This document shows positions 1 to 8,503 of a stretch of DNA of 62,461 nt, piece after piece. The notes under the pieces are model-generated. The model ran no database searches. It was not told the origin of the DNA and saw nothing but the letters and a program-made list of their open reading frames with translations. Origin of the DNA: Porticoccaceae bacterium (GTDB lineage Bacteria > Pseudomonadota > Gammaproteobacteria > Pseudomonadales > Porticoccaceae). The stretch lies in assembly GCA_029250825.1 (NCBI GenBank), contig JAQXEN010000070.1, positions 1 through 62,461 on the forward strand, given 5' to 3'. Every line of letters starts with the position of its first letter. The first letter of the stretch is position 1. The position numbers were made by a program, and so were the translations under genes.

Positions 1-924
1 CAGTTAGCGATTGATTTTGCCGGCTTCCAAAAAGACCCAAAGCCAAAACTCGAACATCCGGTTATCCGAGTCTTTGCCGCTGATCACGGTGTCGTGGCCG
101 AGGGTATTTCGGCATTTCCTCAGGCTGTGACAGGGCAGATGATTTACAACTTTGTCGGTGGTGGTGCGGCGATTACGGTGCTGGCAAAGCAGCAGGATGC
201 CGACTTTGCCGTGATCAATCTGGGCACAGTCGAAGCACTGGCTGAGATGCCCAAGCTGGTGAATATTCAAATCGCTGGGGGTACGGCAAACTTTTGTCAG
301 GGCCCGGCGATGACCCTTGAGCAGATGACAGTTGCCCTTGAATCGGGGCGGGATAGCTGCGCTGATCAACCGGTGGATTGTTTTGTCGGTGGCGAGATGG
401 GTATAGGCAATACTACCGCCGCGGCGGCGATTTTTTGCGCTCTGCTGGGTACCGATGTGGATGATATTGTCGGTCGAGGTACTGGTGTTGATGATGCCGG
501 CCTGCAGCGCAAACGGGAGGCTGTGCAGCGCGGTTTAGACCTGCATACCAGTGGGGATAATAGTCCTGAAGATATTTTGCGCTGTCTTGGCGGCTTTGAA
601 ATTGCGGCGCTGGTGGGGGCCTACATTGGTCATGCTCAGCGCGGCGTGCCGAGTTTGGTAGATGGTTATATCAGCACTGCCGCTGCGCTGCTGGCCTGCA
701 GAATCTGCCCCAGCGTTGCCGACTGGTTGCTGTTTTCACACTGCTCCGCGGAATCGGCCCATGCTCTGGTCTTAAATGCTATGCAGGCACAGCCGCTGAT
801 CGATTTAGAGATGCGCCTAGGTGAGGGCAGTGGTGCCGGTGTGGCACTATCACTGATTCAGTCATCGCTGTTACTTCATTCACAGATGGCAACTTTTGCC
901 GAAGCAGGTGTTAGCGAAAGCTAA
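1..924 (+). CDS. cobT: Nicotinate-nucleotide-dimethylbenzimidazole phosphoribosyltransferase, 5' end cut by window
   Basis: CobT transfers phosphoribose from nicotinate mononucleotide to 5,6-dimethylbenzimidazole, giving alpha-ribazole phosphate for the cobalamin lower ligand; it is cytosolic. The frame is open from base 1, and the first residues read QLAIDFAGFQ, followed by the family motif FAADHGVVAEGISAFPQAVT. The true start therefore lies left of the window, and the internal ATG at 94 is not the start. The C-terminal motif GEGSGAG, which carries the catalytic glutamate of the family, is present near the end. cobC follows 7 bases after the stop, and the whole block to bluB runs in one direction, so one operon is likely. 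BluB, seven genes along, makes the base this enzyme uses. Confidence 0.96.
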   Translation, partial: QLAIDFAGFQKDPKPKLEHPVIRVFAADHGVVAEGISAFPQAVTGQMIYNFVGGGAAITVLAKQQDADFAVINLGTVEALAEMPKLVNIQIAGGTANFCQGPAMTLEQMTVALESGRDSCADQPVDCFVGGEMGIGNTTAAAAIFCALLGTDVDDIVGRGTGVDDAGLQRKREAVQRGLDLHTSGDNSPEDILRCLGGFEIAALVGAYIGHAQRGVPSLVDGYISTAAALLACRICPSVADWLLFSHCSAESAHALVLNAMQAQPLIDLEMRLGEGSGAGVALSLIQSSLLLHSQMATFAEAGVSES

Positions 925-931
925 ATAGAAT

Positions 932-1570
932 ATGACTAAAACTCCTTCCCCAGCAGAATTTACCTGTATCGATTTTTTGCGTCATGGCGAATGCCAGGGG
1001 GGCGAAATATTCCGAGGCAGTGGCAGTGATGTTGCGCTGACCGAAAAGGGTTGGCAGCAGATGCGCAGCTCTGTGGAGGATATGGTCGGCTGGGATTCTA
1101 TTATCACCTCGCCGCTGCAGCGCTGTCGGCGTTTTGCCGCTGAGCAGTCACAGCGCTTGGCTATTCCATTGGTCGAAAATGCTGACTGGCGTGAAATTCA
1201 TTTTGGTGATTGGGAAGGGCGACTTATGGCGGATGTCTGGAAGCAGTCTCCCGATTTGGTGGCCAGCTATTTTAAAGATCCCAATCAGTCCACACCCCAT
1301 AATGGCGAACCCTTTGCCGAGGTCGCCGAGCGCCTTAAAGGTGCTTGGGAGACGCTACTAACTGAGCATCGCAATCAGCATGTGCTGGTAGTTCAACATG
1401 GCGGTACTATACGAATATTACTCGCCTTAATTCTCGGAATGCCGGCTACGGCAATGAATCAATTTGAAGTGCCCTTTGCCTGTTTCAGTCGCATCAAGGT
1501 ATTTCACCACAGTGATTACGCGGATTTTCCGATGCTGGTGTCACACAACACTGGGAGTGCGGTTAAGTGA
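932..1570 (+). CDS. cobC: Alpha-ribazole phosphatase, histidine phosphatase family
   Basis: This 212-residue cytosolic enzyme removes the 5'-phosphate from alpha-ribazole phosphate or cobalamin phosphate late in B12 assembly. The phosphohistidine motif RHGE sits at about residues 17-20 (FLRHGECQG), and a second catalytic-type histidine lies in VVQHGGTIR near residue 155. The general family is the phosphoglycerate-mutase-like histidine phosphatases, so sequence alone would allow other phosphomonoesters. Its position between cobT and cobS makes the alpha-ribazole role by far the best call. The stop overlaps the GTG start of cobS (GTGA), which suggests translational coupling. Confidence 0.9.
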   Translation: MTKTPSPAEFTCIDFLRHGECQGGEIFRGSGSDVALTEKGWQQMRSSVEDMVGWDSIITSPLQRCRRFAAEQSQRLAIPLVENADWREIHFGDWEGRLMADVWKQSPDLVASYFKDPNQSTPHNGEPFAEVAERLKGAWETLLTEHRNQHVLVVQHGGTIRILLALILGMPATAMNQFEVPFACFSRIKVFHHSDYADFPMLVSHNTGSAVK

Positions 1571-2346
1571 AATTCCTTCTCCGAGAATGGCGTGCTCTGG
1601 CCTGTGCAATGCAGTTTTTAACCCGTCTTCCGGTGGCCACAAAAACCATTTTTGAGAGTAAAGATTACGCTAACTCACTGGCCTGGTATCCCTTGGTCGG
1701 GGTGGTCTTGGGCTTCTTGATTTGGCTGTTTGGATGGGCTTTGGTGGATATTTCATCTTCGGCATTGGCCGCGGCACTGGTACTGACCCTCTGGGTTTTG
1801 CTTACCGGCGGCCTGCATCTCGACGGTGTTGCCGACTGTGCCGATGCCTGGGTGGGCGGTTTTGGCGACCGCGAGAAAACCTTTCAAATTCTTAAAGACC
1901 CCCGCTCTGGTCCTATAGCGGTAGTGGTATTGGTGCTGGTGCTACTGCTCAAATGGGCTGCCCTAGAGCTATTGCTCAACTCGCCACACTGGCCGATTGT
2001 TGGGTTGATTCCAGTGCTGGCTCGCAGCGCTATGCCGTATATTTTCTGGCGTCTTGACTATGCCAGTGCCAGCGGTCTGGGTTCGGCTCTGGTTGAGGGG
2101 CTTTGCCGGCGGCGTATTTTAATGAGTCTGCTGTCGGTGGTCGGAGCGCTGGCACTTGTCTTGGCTGCTCAGCTAGATATTTTGCTGCTGTTGGTGGCGG
2201 TATCTGTAGCGATTTATCTATTGTGGAAGCGCGCTAGCTACCAGAGGTTAGGTGGCTTTAACGGCGACTGTGCCGGTGCACTGGTGGAGTTTCTCGAATT
2301 GGGCCTATTGCTAGGCTTGGGGATCTACACTGGTCTTAGCCTGTGA
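1567..2346 (+). CDS. cobS: Cobalamin synthase (adenosylcobinamide-GDP ribazoletransferase)
   Basis: CobS joins adenosylcobinamide-GDP to alpha-ribazole (phosphate) in the inner membrane. The 259-residue product is very hydrophobic, with about six to seven predicted membrane segments, and carries the family motif GGLHLDGVADCADA near residues 81-94, whose acidic residues bind metal. The length is normal for CobS. The start is GTG at 1567 overlapping the cobC stop, and the gene ends in a four-base overlap with the GTG start of cbiB. The chained overlaps argue for tight co-translation with both neighbours. Confidence 0.95.
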   Translation: MKFLLREWRALACAMQFLTRLPVATKTIFESKDYANSLAWYPLVGVVLGFLIWLFGWALVDISSSALAAALVLTLWVLLTGGLHLDGVADCADAWVGGFGDREKTFQILKDPRSGPIAVVVLVLVLLLKWAALELLLNSPHWPIVGLIPVLARSAMPYIFWRLDYASASGLGSALVEGLCRRRILMSLLSVVGALALVLAAQLDILLLLVAVSVAIYLLWKRASYQRLGGFNGDCAGALVEFLELGLLLGLGIYTGLSL

Positions 2347-3272
2347 GTGCCATAGCTATATTGTTGGGTTTGCTGATTGACCATCTAGTTGGGGAACCCC
2401 GGCGCTGGCATCCCTTGGTGGGCTTTGGCAAGGTTGCTTCCAAGCTGGAAAAAATAGCCAACCCTAACAGTGAAATTGCTGGGAAATTACCTGGGTTTAT
2501 CTGCTGGGCCTTCATGGTGCTGATCCCGGTGTGCGCGGTTGCTCTGCTGGTCGGGCAGCTCTCGGGGCTGGCTCTGATAGTGATCAACTGTTTGGTAGTT
2601 TATTTTGTGGTGGGCTTAAAAAGCCTCGCCGAGCACGGCCGCAGGGTGGCTGAACCTCTGCTTGTCGGTGATCTGCAGGGGGCTAGGGAACAGATAGCCA
2701 TGATGGTCAGTCGCGACACTGCCAATTTGAATGAGCAACAGGTGGCTTCGGCAACCTGTGAATCGGTGCTGGAGAATGGCAGTGATGCAATATTCGCCGC
2801 GCTATTTTGGTTTTTAGTACTCGGTGCTCCCGGTGCGATGCTCTATCGTGGGGCTAATACATTGGATGCCATGTGGGGCTACAAGACTGATCGCTACCAT
2901 CACTTTGGCTGGGCGGCGGCGCGAATTGATGATGGTTTAAACTGGCTGCCGGCACGTTTAACCGCTCTGAGTTATGCGCTGATGGGCAACTTTTCCCATG
3001 GTTTGGACTGTGCCCGACGACAGGGTGGTCTAACCCATAGTCCCAATGCCGGCTATGTGATGGCCGCCGGTGCTGGCGCCCTAAATATTACTATGGGCGG
3101 TGCGGCGATCTATGGTGGTGAAGAACATCAGCGACCAGTCTTTGGCGCGGGGCCGCTGGCCGAGGCTGTGGATATTGAACGGGCGATCATTCTGGTGCAG
3201 CGCACATCTGTATTCTGGGTAGTGTTGGCTCTCGGGTTTAGTGCTCTGCCGGTTGTATTGGTATGGCTTTAA
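2343..3272 (+). CDS. cbiB: Adenosylcobinamide-phosphate synthase (CbiB/CobD family)
   Basis: CbiB attaches the aminopropanol (phosphate) arm to adenosylcobyric acid. The 309-residue product is a multi-spanning membrane protein with the N-terminal family motif GEPRRWHPLVGFG at about residues 17-29 and a conserved C-terminal part with TNLNEQ-like and GGLTHSPNAGYVMAA stretches. The start is GTG at 2343, overlapping the cobS stop. The substrate side arm is supplied by the CobD-type decarboxylase encoded directly downstream. In pseudomonad nomenclature the same gene is called cobD, so symbols need care. Confidence 0.93.
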   Translation: MSAIAILLGLLIDHLVGEPRRWHPLVGFGKVASKLEKIANPNSEIAGKLPGFICWAFMVLIPVCAVALLVGQLSGLALIVINCLVVYFVVGLKSLAEHGRRVAEPLLVGDLQGAREQIAMMVSRDTANLNEQQVASATCESVLENGSDAIFAALFWFLVLGAPGAMLYRGANTLDAMWGYKTDRYHHFGWAAARIDDGLNWLPARLTALSYALMGNFSHGLDCARRQGGLTHSPNAGYVMAAGAGALNITMGGAAIYGGEEHQRPVFGAGPLAEAVDIERAIILVQRTSVFWVVLALGFSALPVVLVWL

Positions 3273-4351
3273 CCATGAGCATCAAATCCCCAAGCCCTTT
3301 CCATGGTGGCGCTCTGCATAGAGCCAGTAAGGAATTTTCCATAGCCCCTGAGCATTGGATTGACCTCTCTACAGGCATTAGTCCAGACCCCTGGCCAGTG
3401 CCCGCGCCGCCAATGGAAGCTTGGCGTTCTCTGCCGGATACTGAAGATGGACTAGTCCCCCAAGCCGCAGATTATTACGGCTGTAGCCCCAGTGAAATTC
3501 TACCCATTGCAGGTTCCCAATTTGCCATCGAGCAAATCCCTCAGCTATTGCCCAGTGGTGCGGTGGCGGTTCCTGTGTGGGGCTATGCGGAACACAGTTA
3601 TCGCTGGCAGTTGGCCGGGCATAGGCTGTATTGGTACAGCAGTTACTCCGAACTGGCACATTTGGTGGAGAGCAACACCGTTAGTTATGGTGTGGTGATT
3701 AATCCGAATAATCCCAGCACTGAGTTATTTGCACTCTCAGAGTTGCAGTATCTCTTGGCTATTTTGGCGGCGAATAATGGCAAGCTGTTGGTGGATGAAG
3801 CCTTTATGGATAGTTATGGGGACCAGTCTCTGTGCACTGTTTTGGTCAATAAGCCCTGCCCAGAGGCATTAATTATTTTGCGCTCGGTGGGCAAGTTCTT
3901 TGGTCTTGCCGGGATTCGACTGGGCTTTGTCATTGCCGGTGCCGAGTTTATTCAGCGCCTTGAGCCACAGCTCTCCCCCTGGGCGGTCAATCATATTGCT
4001 CGCTGGGCCGGACAGCAGGCTCTGGCAGACCGTAGCTGGCAACAGGGTCAATGTCAGCGGCTGGAGGAGAATTCCATTGCTTGGCACCGGCAGTTGATCG
4101 AACTGTTTCCGACATTTGACTGGCAGCGCTCAGATTGTTTTATTACCGCCTTTGCCGATCCTCAGCGCTGTGAGAGTCTCTATCGAGAACTGGCTGAAAT
4201 TGGAATATTAGTCAGGCTGTTGTGCAGTGCCCGAGAGGGTTTGCTGGGGGGTGATAAGGATGGCGCGGCACTGCGCTTTGGCTTGCCTCGACTGTGCCAA
4301 CAGCAGGCCGTTTTAGATAGAATTAAATCCCCTAACTGGAGACCCTTATGA
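3263..4351 (+). CDS. cobD: Threonine-phosphate decarboxylase, PLP-dependent (aminotransferase fold I)
   Basis: The enzyme decarboxylates L-threonine O-3-phosphate to aminopropanol phosphate for CbiB. The product is 362 residues, resembles histidinol-phosphate aminotransferase, opens with FHGGALHRASKEF and carries NPNNPS and VDEAF motifs. The PLP lysine lies in SVGKFFGLAGIRLGF. A true hisC lies at 53659, and the cobalamin context separates the two. The ATG at 3263 overlaps cbiB by ten bases; an alternative ATG at 3275 would also fit, and I cannot choose firmly. The gene is called cobC in pseudomonad nomenclature. Confidence 0.9.
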   Translation: MALTMSIKSPSPFHGGALHRASKEFSIAPEHWIDLSTGISPDPWPVPAPPMEAWRSLPDTEDGLVPQAADYYGCSPSEILPIAGSQFAIEQIPQLLPSGAVAVPVWGYAEHSYRWQLAGHRLYWYSSYSELAHLVESNTVSYGVVINPNNPSTELFALSELQYLLAILAANNGKLLVDEAFMDSYGDQSLCTVLVNKPCPEALIILRSVGKFFGLAGIRLGFVIAGAEFIQRLEPQLSPWAVNHIARWAGQQALADRSWQQGQCQRLEENSIAWHRQLIELFPTFDWQRSDCFITAFADPQRCESLYRELAEIGILVRLLCSAREGLLGGDKDGAALRFGLPRLCQQQAVLDRIKSPNWRPL

Positions 4352-5262
4352 GCCGTTTAAAAGTAACTCTGTTACTTGTTCTCAGTTTTACTAGCCTCAG
4401 TTTGCGCGCCGAGGTGATGGTCAATGATGATTTGGGTAACCCGGTTTATCTGGATCAGCCGGCCAGCCGGATTGTTAGTTTAGCGCCCCACCTCACCGAG
4501 ATTGTGTTTGCCGCGGGTGCGGGGGATAGGTTGATTGGGGTGGTGAGTTACAGTGATTATCCTCCTGAGGCCTTAAATATTCCGGTGATTGGCTCCTACA
4601 ACAGCATTAACTATGAGGCCTTGGTGGCACTGCAGCCGGACCTGGTGTTGGTGTGGAACTCTGGCAATGGTCCGGAGCTAGCTGAGCGGCTTGAGGCTTT
4701 GGGGTTGAGCGTATTTGTCAGTGAGCCAAAACGATTGCCGGATATCGCCCGATCCCTAAATAAAATTGGTATCCTCAGTGGCACCTTGGCAGAGGCTGAA
4801 CAGGCTGCGACAGAATATTTAACCCGCTACCAAACTCTGTTGGCGGACAACCGTAACAAAACCCCAGTGAATGTCTTTATTGAGCTTTGGCACGAGCCGA
4901 TGATGACGGTAAATGGCACTCATATTATCTCCGATAGCATTGAACTCTGTGGCGGCAATAATATTTTTGCCGATGCCTTGCCACTGGTACTGCGGATCAA
5001 TGTTGAGTCTGTGGTGCGGGGTAACCCGAATGTTATTATTGCCACCGGCATGGCGGATGAGCGACCGGAATGGTTGGATAATTGGTTGATTTGGCCGGAT
5101 CTCAGTGCGGTTAAATCGAACAGTTTGTACTCTATAAATCCGGATTTGATCGGTCGCCACAGTCCGCGGATATTACAGGGTGTAACTCAACTCTGTGATT
5201 ACTTTGATCAGACCCGAAAAAGCCTGGGGTTGAATCCAAATAAGCCAATTGATGGGCTCTAA
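4348..5262 (+). CDS. btuF: Periplasmic corrinoid-binding protein, BtuF-like
   Basis: This 304-residue ABC-type substrate-binding protein probably captures cobalamin or cobinamide in the periplasm. A signal peptide is clear (MSRLKVTLLLVLSFTSLSLRA, cut near residue 21), followed by the helical-backbone binding-protein fold with RIVSLAPHLTEIVFAAGAGD, a typical BtuF/FhuD opening. The ATG overlaps the preceding stop as ATGA, placing it in the cobalamin operon. The BtuC permease, BtuD ATPase and BtuB receptor are not in this window. Haem or iron-siderophore binding is possible from the fold alone, but context favours corrinoids. Confidence 0.85.
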   Translation: MSRLKVTLLLVLSFTSLSLRAEVMVNDDLGNPVYLDQPASRIVSLAPHLTEIVFAAGAGDRLIGVVSYSDYPPEALNIPVIGSYNSINYEALVALQPDLVLVWNSGNGPELAERLEALGLSVFVSEPKRLPDIARSLNKIGILSGTLAEAEQAATEYLTRYQTLLADNRNKTPVNVFIELWHEPMMTVNGTHIISDSIELCGGNNIFADALPLVLRINVESVVRGNPNVIIATGMADERPEWLDNWLIWPDLSAVKSNSLYSINPDLIGRHSPRILQGVTQLCDYFDQTRKSLGLNPNKPIDGL

Positions 5263-5302
5263 ATGAGTCGCTTATCAAGGAACCGTTTCTAAAGGAAAAG
5301 TT

Positions 5303-5953
5303 TTGAACACAAAAATTACCCAGCAAGAGCGCGATGCTTTTTACAAGGTTCTATATGGACGACGGGATGTGCGCAGTGAATTTTTGCCCGACCCAATCGC
5401 CGATGATGTCTTAGAGCGGATCTTGCAGGCTGCCCATCATGCGCCCTCAGTGGGGTTTTCTCAGCCGTGGAATTTTATTCTGCTGCGCGATCAGCAGATC
5501 AAGCAGTCGATTCACGATCTGCATCAGCAAGCTAATGCCGAGGCGGCGGAGATGTTTGCCGACCAGCGTCAGCAGGATTATCGGCGACTGAAATTAGCCG
5601 GGATTGTCGATGCACCGATCAATATCTGTATTACCTGTGATCGCGAGCGCGCCGGTGCTGTAGTGTTGGGCAAGACTCACCAGCCGGAGATGGATATTTA
5701 TAGTACGGTCTGTGCAGTGCAAAACTTACAGTTGGCGGCGCGGGCAGAGAATATTGGGGTTGGCTGGGTATCGATTATGGATAAACAGCAATTAAAAAGT
5801 CTACTCAAAATACCCGATAGAATTGAGGTTGTGGCCTATCTCTGTGTCGGCTATGTTTCGCATTTCTACGATGAACCTGAGTTGCAGGTAAAGGGCTGGG
5901 ATAAGAGAACAGATTTAGCGGATTTAGTGTCCAGCGATCAGTGGGATTTTTGA
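5303..5953 (+). CDS. bluB: 5,6-dimethylbenzimidazole synthase
   Basis: BluB destroys reduced FMN with oxygen to make 5,6-dimethylbenzimidazole, the base activated by CobT at the left edge. The 216-residue nitroreductase-fold product carries RRDVRSEFLPDPI near residues 14-26 and APSVGFSQPWNF near residues 47-58, both BluB family motifs. The start is TTG at 5303, with an AAAGGA ribosome site about 8 bases upstream and no better start nearby. A 40-base gap separates it from btuF. It ends only 12 bases before the convergent RIO kinase gene. Its presence implies an aerobic route to the lower ligand. Confidence 0.94.
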   Translation: MNTKITQQERDAFYKVLYGRRDVRSEFLPDPIADDVLERILQAAHHAPSVGFSQPWNFILLRDQQIKQSIHDLHQQANAEAAEMFADQRQQDYRRLKLAGIVDAPINICITCDRERAGAVVLGKTHQPEMDIYSTVCAVQNLQLAARAENIGVGWVSIMDKQQLKSLLKIPDRIEVVAYLCVGYVSHFYDEPELQVKGWDKRTDLADLVSSDQWDF

Positions 5954-5965
5954 TCTAGGGTTTTT

Positions 5966-6817
5966 TTATTCATCAGCCTCGCGAATACGTTCCAAGCGAT
6001 CCTGCTCTTCAGCAAACGCGGCTTTAATCTCATCGATCACCGTATCCACATCGGCCAGAGCTGTCTCTTCGGCAAAGTATCCGGTCAATTGGCTCTGGGG
6101 GCTTAGCTTGCCCTCTTCGAACAGCGCCCACATCTCTTTGTCGTAGTTGGTATCGAGCAACTCCGGTGCGTACTGCCCATAATACTCAGTCATATTGTTC
6201 ACATCTCGCGCCAGCATGCGTTCCGCATGATTGTTGGCGGCGGCATCGACTGCCTGGGGCAGGTCGATAATCACTGGGCCATAGTCATCCACCAGTACAT
6301 TAAATTCAGAGAGATCCCCGTGGACTAAGCCGGCACAGAGCATACGCAGAACATATTGCATCACCACATTGTGGTCTTCGAGAGCCTGTTCCGCAGACAT
6401 GCTGATATCGTTTAAACGCGGCGCTACCTGACCGTCTTCAAGGGTGACCAACTCCATAAGCAAGACCCCGTCAAAGCAGCCGTAGGGCACAGGCACGCGA
6501 ACATCCGCAGCGGCGAGTTTGTAGAGAGCATCCACTTCGGCGTTCTGCCAGGTTTCTTCCTGCTGTTTGCGGCCAAATCTAGAGCCCTTTTCCATCGCGC
6601 GCTGACGGCGGCTATTGCGTACCTTGCGGCCTTCTTGGTAGGTCACAGCCTGTTTAAAGCTGCGTTTACTGGCTTCTTTATAGACCTTGGCACAGCGAAT
6701 TTCCAAACCGCAGCGCACCACATAGACAGCCGCTTCTTTGCCACTCATCAATGGGCGGATAACCTCGTCGACAATACCGTCATCGATCAGTGGCTGAATA
6801 CGTTTCGGAACTTTCAT
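5966..6817 (-). CDS. RIO1-type serine protein kinase
   Basis: This 283-residue protein belongs to the bacterial RIO-kinase family (the PA4780 type). The N-terminus shows MSGKEAAVYVVRCG as the nucleotide-binding part with the lysine in RCAKVYKE. The catalytic loop is HGDLSEFN, and the metal aspartate is in VIIDLPQAVD. The substrate in bacteria is not settled. I start it at the ATG at 6817 (MKVPKRIQPL), which matches the family's usual beginning. An in-frame GTG at 6853 would add 12 residues. It has a plausible sigma-70 promoter upstream and is convergent with bluB. Confidence 0.85.
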   Translation of the reverse strand: MKVPKRIQPLIDDGIVDEVIRPLMSGKEAAVYVVRCGLEIRCAKVYKEASKRSFKQAVTYQEGRKVRNSRRQRAMEKGSRFGRKQQEETWQNAEVDALYKLAAADVRVPVPYGCFDGVLLMELVTLEDGQVAPRLNDISMSAEQALEDHNVVMQYVLRMLCAGLVHGDLSEFNVLVDDYGPVIIDLPQAVDAAANNHAERMLARDVNNMTEYYGQYAPELLDTNYDKEMWALFEEGKLSPQSQLTGYFAEETALADVDTVIDEIKAAFAEEQDRLERIREADE

Positions 6818-6882
6818 ACTCTCTATACGCCCTTCTATCCTTGCGCCTTTCACATAGTGCGAGGCTGACTGTTTTTGCTGAG

Positions 6883-6911
6883 ATTATGTCGCTTTGAGAA
6901 TAGCGTAGCAA
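6883..6911 (-). promoter_or_regulatory. Candidate sigma-70 promoter for the RIO kinase gene
   Basis: Reading leftward, TTGCTA (6911-6906) is followed after exactly 17 bases by CATAAT (6888-6883). It lies about 65 bases upstream of the chosen ATG and just beyond the amtB terminator. The match is by eye; transcription starts have not been mapped. Confidence 0.45.
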
Positions 6912-6942
6912 TAAAAAAGCCGCTGACAAATATCAGCGGCTT
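6912..6942 (-). terminator. Rho-independent terminator of amtB
   Basis: A perfect ten-base inverted repeat, AAGCCGCTGA and TCAGCGGCTT with a six-base loop, spans 6917-6942. On the leftward strand it is followed by a run of Ts (complement of the A run at 6913-6918). It lies about 100 bases past the amtB stop, in the right orientation for that gene. Confidence 0.85.
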
Positions 6943-7039
6943 AATGCCCCTCTGGTTCACCCCCGCCAGTTCTTTAATCCATTTTATGGATCAGCGGTGC
7001 GTTCGGACTATTATTTTTTTCCCCTATCCTTTCTTATTG

Positions 7040-8350
7040 TTATAGATCATACCCCCTCTCATCATGCTCTGCGAGATCGAGACCCATAGTTTCGTTTTCT
7101 TCATCGATGCGCAATCCTAACATGGCATCAACCAGTTTTAACAGTACAAATGTCACAATACCGGTGTAAACAAAAGTGGCAACGATTCCGACTATTTGAA
7201 CCTGTACCTGAGAAGCCATGTTCATACCTTCGTTGAAACCCTGACCGCTGAATACGCCAAGGGCGTCTGAAGCAAAGACACCGGCGAGCAGTGTGCCGAG
7301 GATACCGCCGACACCGTGAACTGGGAAAACATCCAGAGAGTCATCGATTTTCCAGCGCTGCTTGATCGCCTGAGTGGCGTAGTAGCAGATAATACCTGCG
7401 CTGAGGCCAATCACCAGTGCGCCGCCGGGGCCAACAAAACCGGATGCCGGAGTAATGGTGCCGAGACCCGCAACCATACCAGTAACAATACCCAGTACTG
7501 AAGGCTTGCCATGTTTAACCCATTCCATCGTCATCCAAGCCAGTGAACCAGCGGCTGCAGAGATATGTGTGACAAGCATTGCCATACCTGCATCGCCATT
7601 GGCGGCGAGGGCAGAACCCCCATTAAAACCGAACCAACCGACCCACAGCATACCGGCGCCAGTCACGGTCATGGTCAGGTTGTGAGGAGGCATTGCCTGC
7701 TGAGGGAAGCCTTTGCGGTTACCCAGTACCAGTGCAGCAACCAGAGCGGCGACACCAGCAGTGATATGCACAACGGTACCGCCGGCAAAATCCAACAGAC
7801 CCATTTCGCCGAGCCAGCCACCGCCCCATACCCAGTGAGTAACAGGAGAGTAAACTACGATCAGCCACAGGGCACTAAACAGCAACATGGCGCTAAAGCG
7901 CATGCGCTCAGCGAAAGCACCAACGATCAGTGCTGGAGTGATCACAGCAAAGGTCATTTGAAACAGTGCAAAAACTGACTCGGGAATATCGCCAGCCATT
8001 GAGCCTTCGGTGATATTGCCCATCAGCAGGTTGTCCAAGTTGCCGATCCAAGCATTATTGTCTCCACCGTCGCCAAATGCCAAGCTGTAGCCAAAGGCAA
8101 ACCAGATGATTGATGCCAGGCAGGTAATAGCAAAGCATTGCATCAATACTGAGAGAACATTCTTTGAACGTACCAGACCGCCGTAAAACAGAGACAGACC
8201 GGGAATGGTCATAAACAGCACCAATGCTGTGGAGGTCAAAATCCATGACGTGTTTGCGGCATTCAATTCATCGGCAAATACCTGGGTTGAAAATGTGGCT
8301 GCCAGAAGTGCAAAAGCAACTGCTGCGAGTTGGCGATATCGGAGTAACAT
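7040..8350 (-). CDS. amtB: Ammonium transporter, Amt family
   Basis: This 436-residue inner-membrane channel moves ammonium or ammonia. It has a signal peptide (cleavage near FADE, residues 24-27) and about eleven membrane helices. The family stretch SLFYGGLVRSKN is present, and the two pore histidines are in GGTVVHITAG and VFPVHGVGGI. The length matches AmtB. No glnK lies beside it, although amtB is usually paired with a PII gene. Upstream there is a near-consensus sigma-54 promoter plus NtrC-like sites, so induction under nitrogen limitation is expected. The ribosome site AAAGAGGAAA precedes the ATG. Confidence 0.95.
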   Translation of the reverse strand: MLLRYRQLAAVAFALLAATFSTQVFADELNAANTSWILTSTALVLFMTIPGLSLFYGGLVRSKNVLSVLMQCFAITCLASIIWFAFGYSLAFGDGGDNNAWIGNLDNLLMGNITEGSMAGDIPESVFALFQMTFAVITPALIVGAFAERMRFSAMLLFSALWLIVVYSPVTHWVWGGGWLGEMGLLDFAGGTVVHITAGVAALVAALVLGNRKGFPQQAMPPHNLTMTVTGAGMLWVGWFGFNGGSALAANGDAGMAMLVTHISAAAGSLAWMTMEWVKHGKPSVLGIVTGMVAGLGTITPASGFVGPGGALVIGLSAGIICYYATQAIKQRWKIDDSLDVFPVHGVGGILGTLLAGVFASDALGVFSGQGFNEGMNMASQVQVQIVGIVATFVYTGIVTFVLLKLVDAMLGLRIDEENETMGLDLAEHDERGYDL

Positions 8351-8370
8351 GGATTTTCCTCTTTAGTAGT

Positions 8371-8385
8371 GCACCAATATAGTGC
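8371..8385 (-). promoter_or_regulatory. NtrC-like binding site, downstream of the amtB promoter
   Basis: The plus strand reads GCACCAATATAGTGC, a GCAC-N7-GTGC dyad matching the known NtrC consensus almost exactly. It lies in the expected amtB leader, about 80-90 bases after the predicted transcription start and 20-35 bases before the ATG. Confidence 0.6.
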
Positions 8386-8411
8386 GCTAAATGAATAGAC
8401 AGTTGTGTGGT

Positions 8412-8426
8412 GCACTATGTATGTGC
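8412..8426 (-). promoter_or_regulatory. NtrC-like binding site, second copy
   Basis: GCAC-N7-GTGC (GCACTATGTATGTGC) fits the same dyad rule as the site at 8371. The centres are 41 bases apart, close to four helical turns, so the two could be bound on one DNA face. It also lies downstream of the predicted start. Confidence 0.5.
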
Positions 8427-8473
8427 TTTTTTTATGTAAACAAGCGCTTAAAAAGTCGTCTTGCACAGAATAA

Positions 8474-8489
8474 AGCAATTACTGTGCCA
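8474..8489 (-). promoter_or_regulatory. amtB: Sigma-54 promoter of amtB
   Basis: Reading leftward, TGGCAC (8489-8484), five bases, then TTGCT (8478-8474) match the -24/-12 consensus TGGCAC-N5-TTGCW. Transcription should begin near 8463, leaving a leader of about 110 bases before the amtB ATG. rpoN itself is in this window at 43044. Confidence 0.75.
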
Positions 8490-8503
8490 TGCATTGGATG
8501 TGC

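Noticed and set aside
1-93. Cobalamin riboswitch at the left edge
   Set aside because: The frame is coding (CobT N-terminal part) from base 1; any riboswitch would lie outside the window.
7565-7978. Long rightward frame opposite amtB
   Set aside because: It is antisense to a well-supported membrane protein and its translation is low-complexity histidine/threonine-rich.
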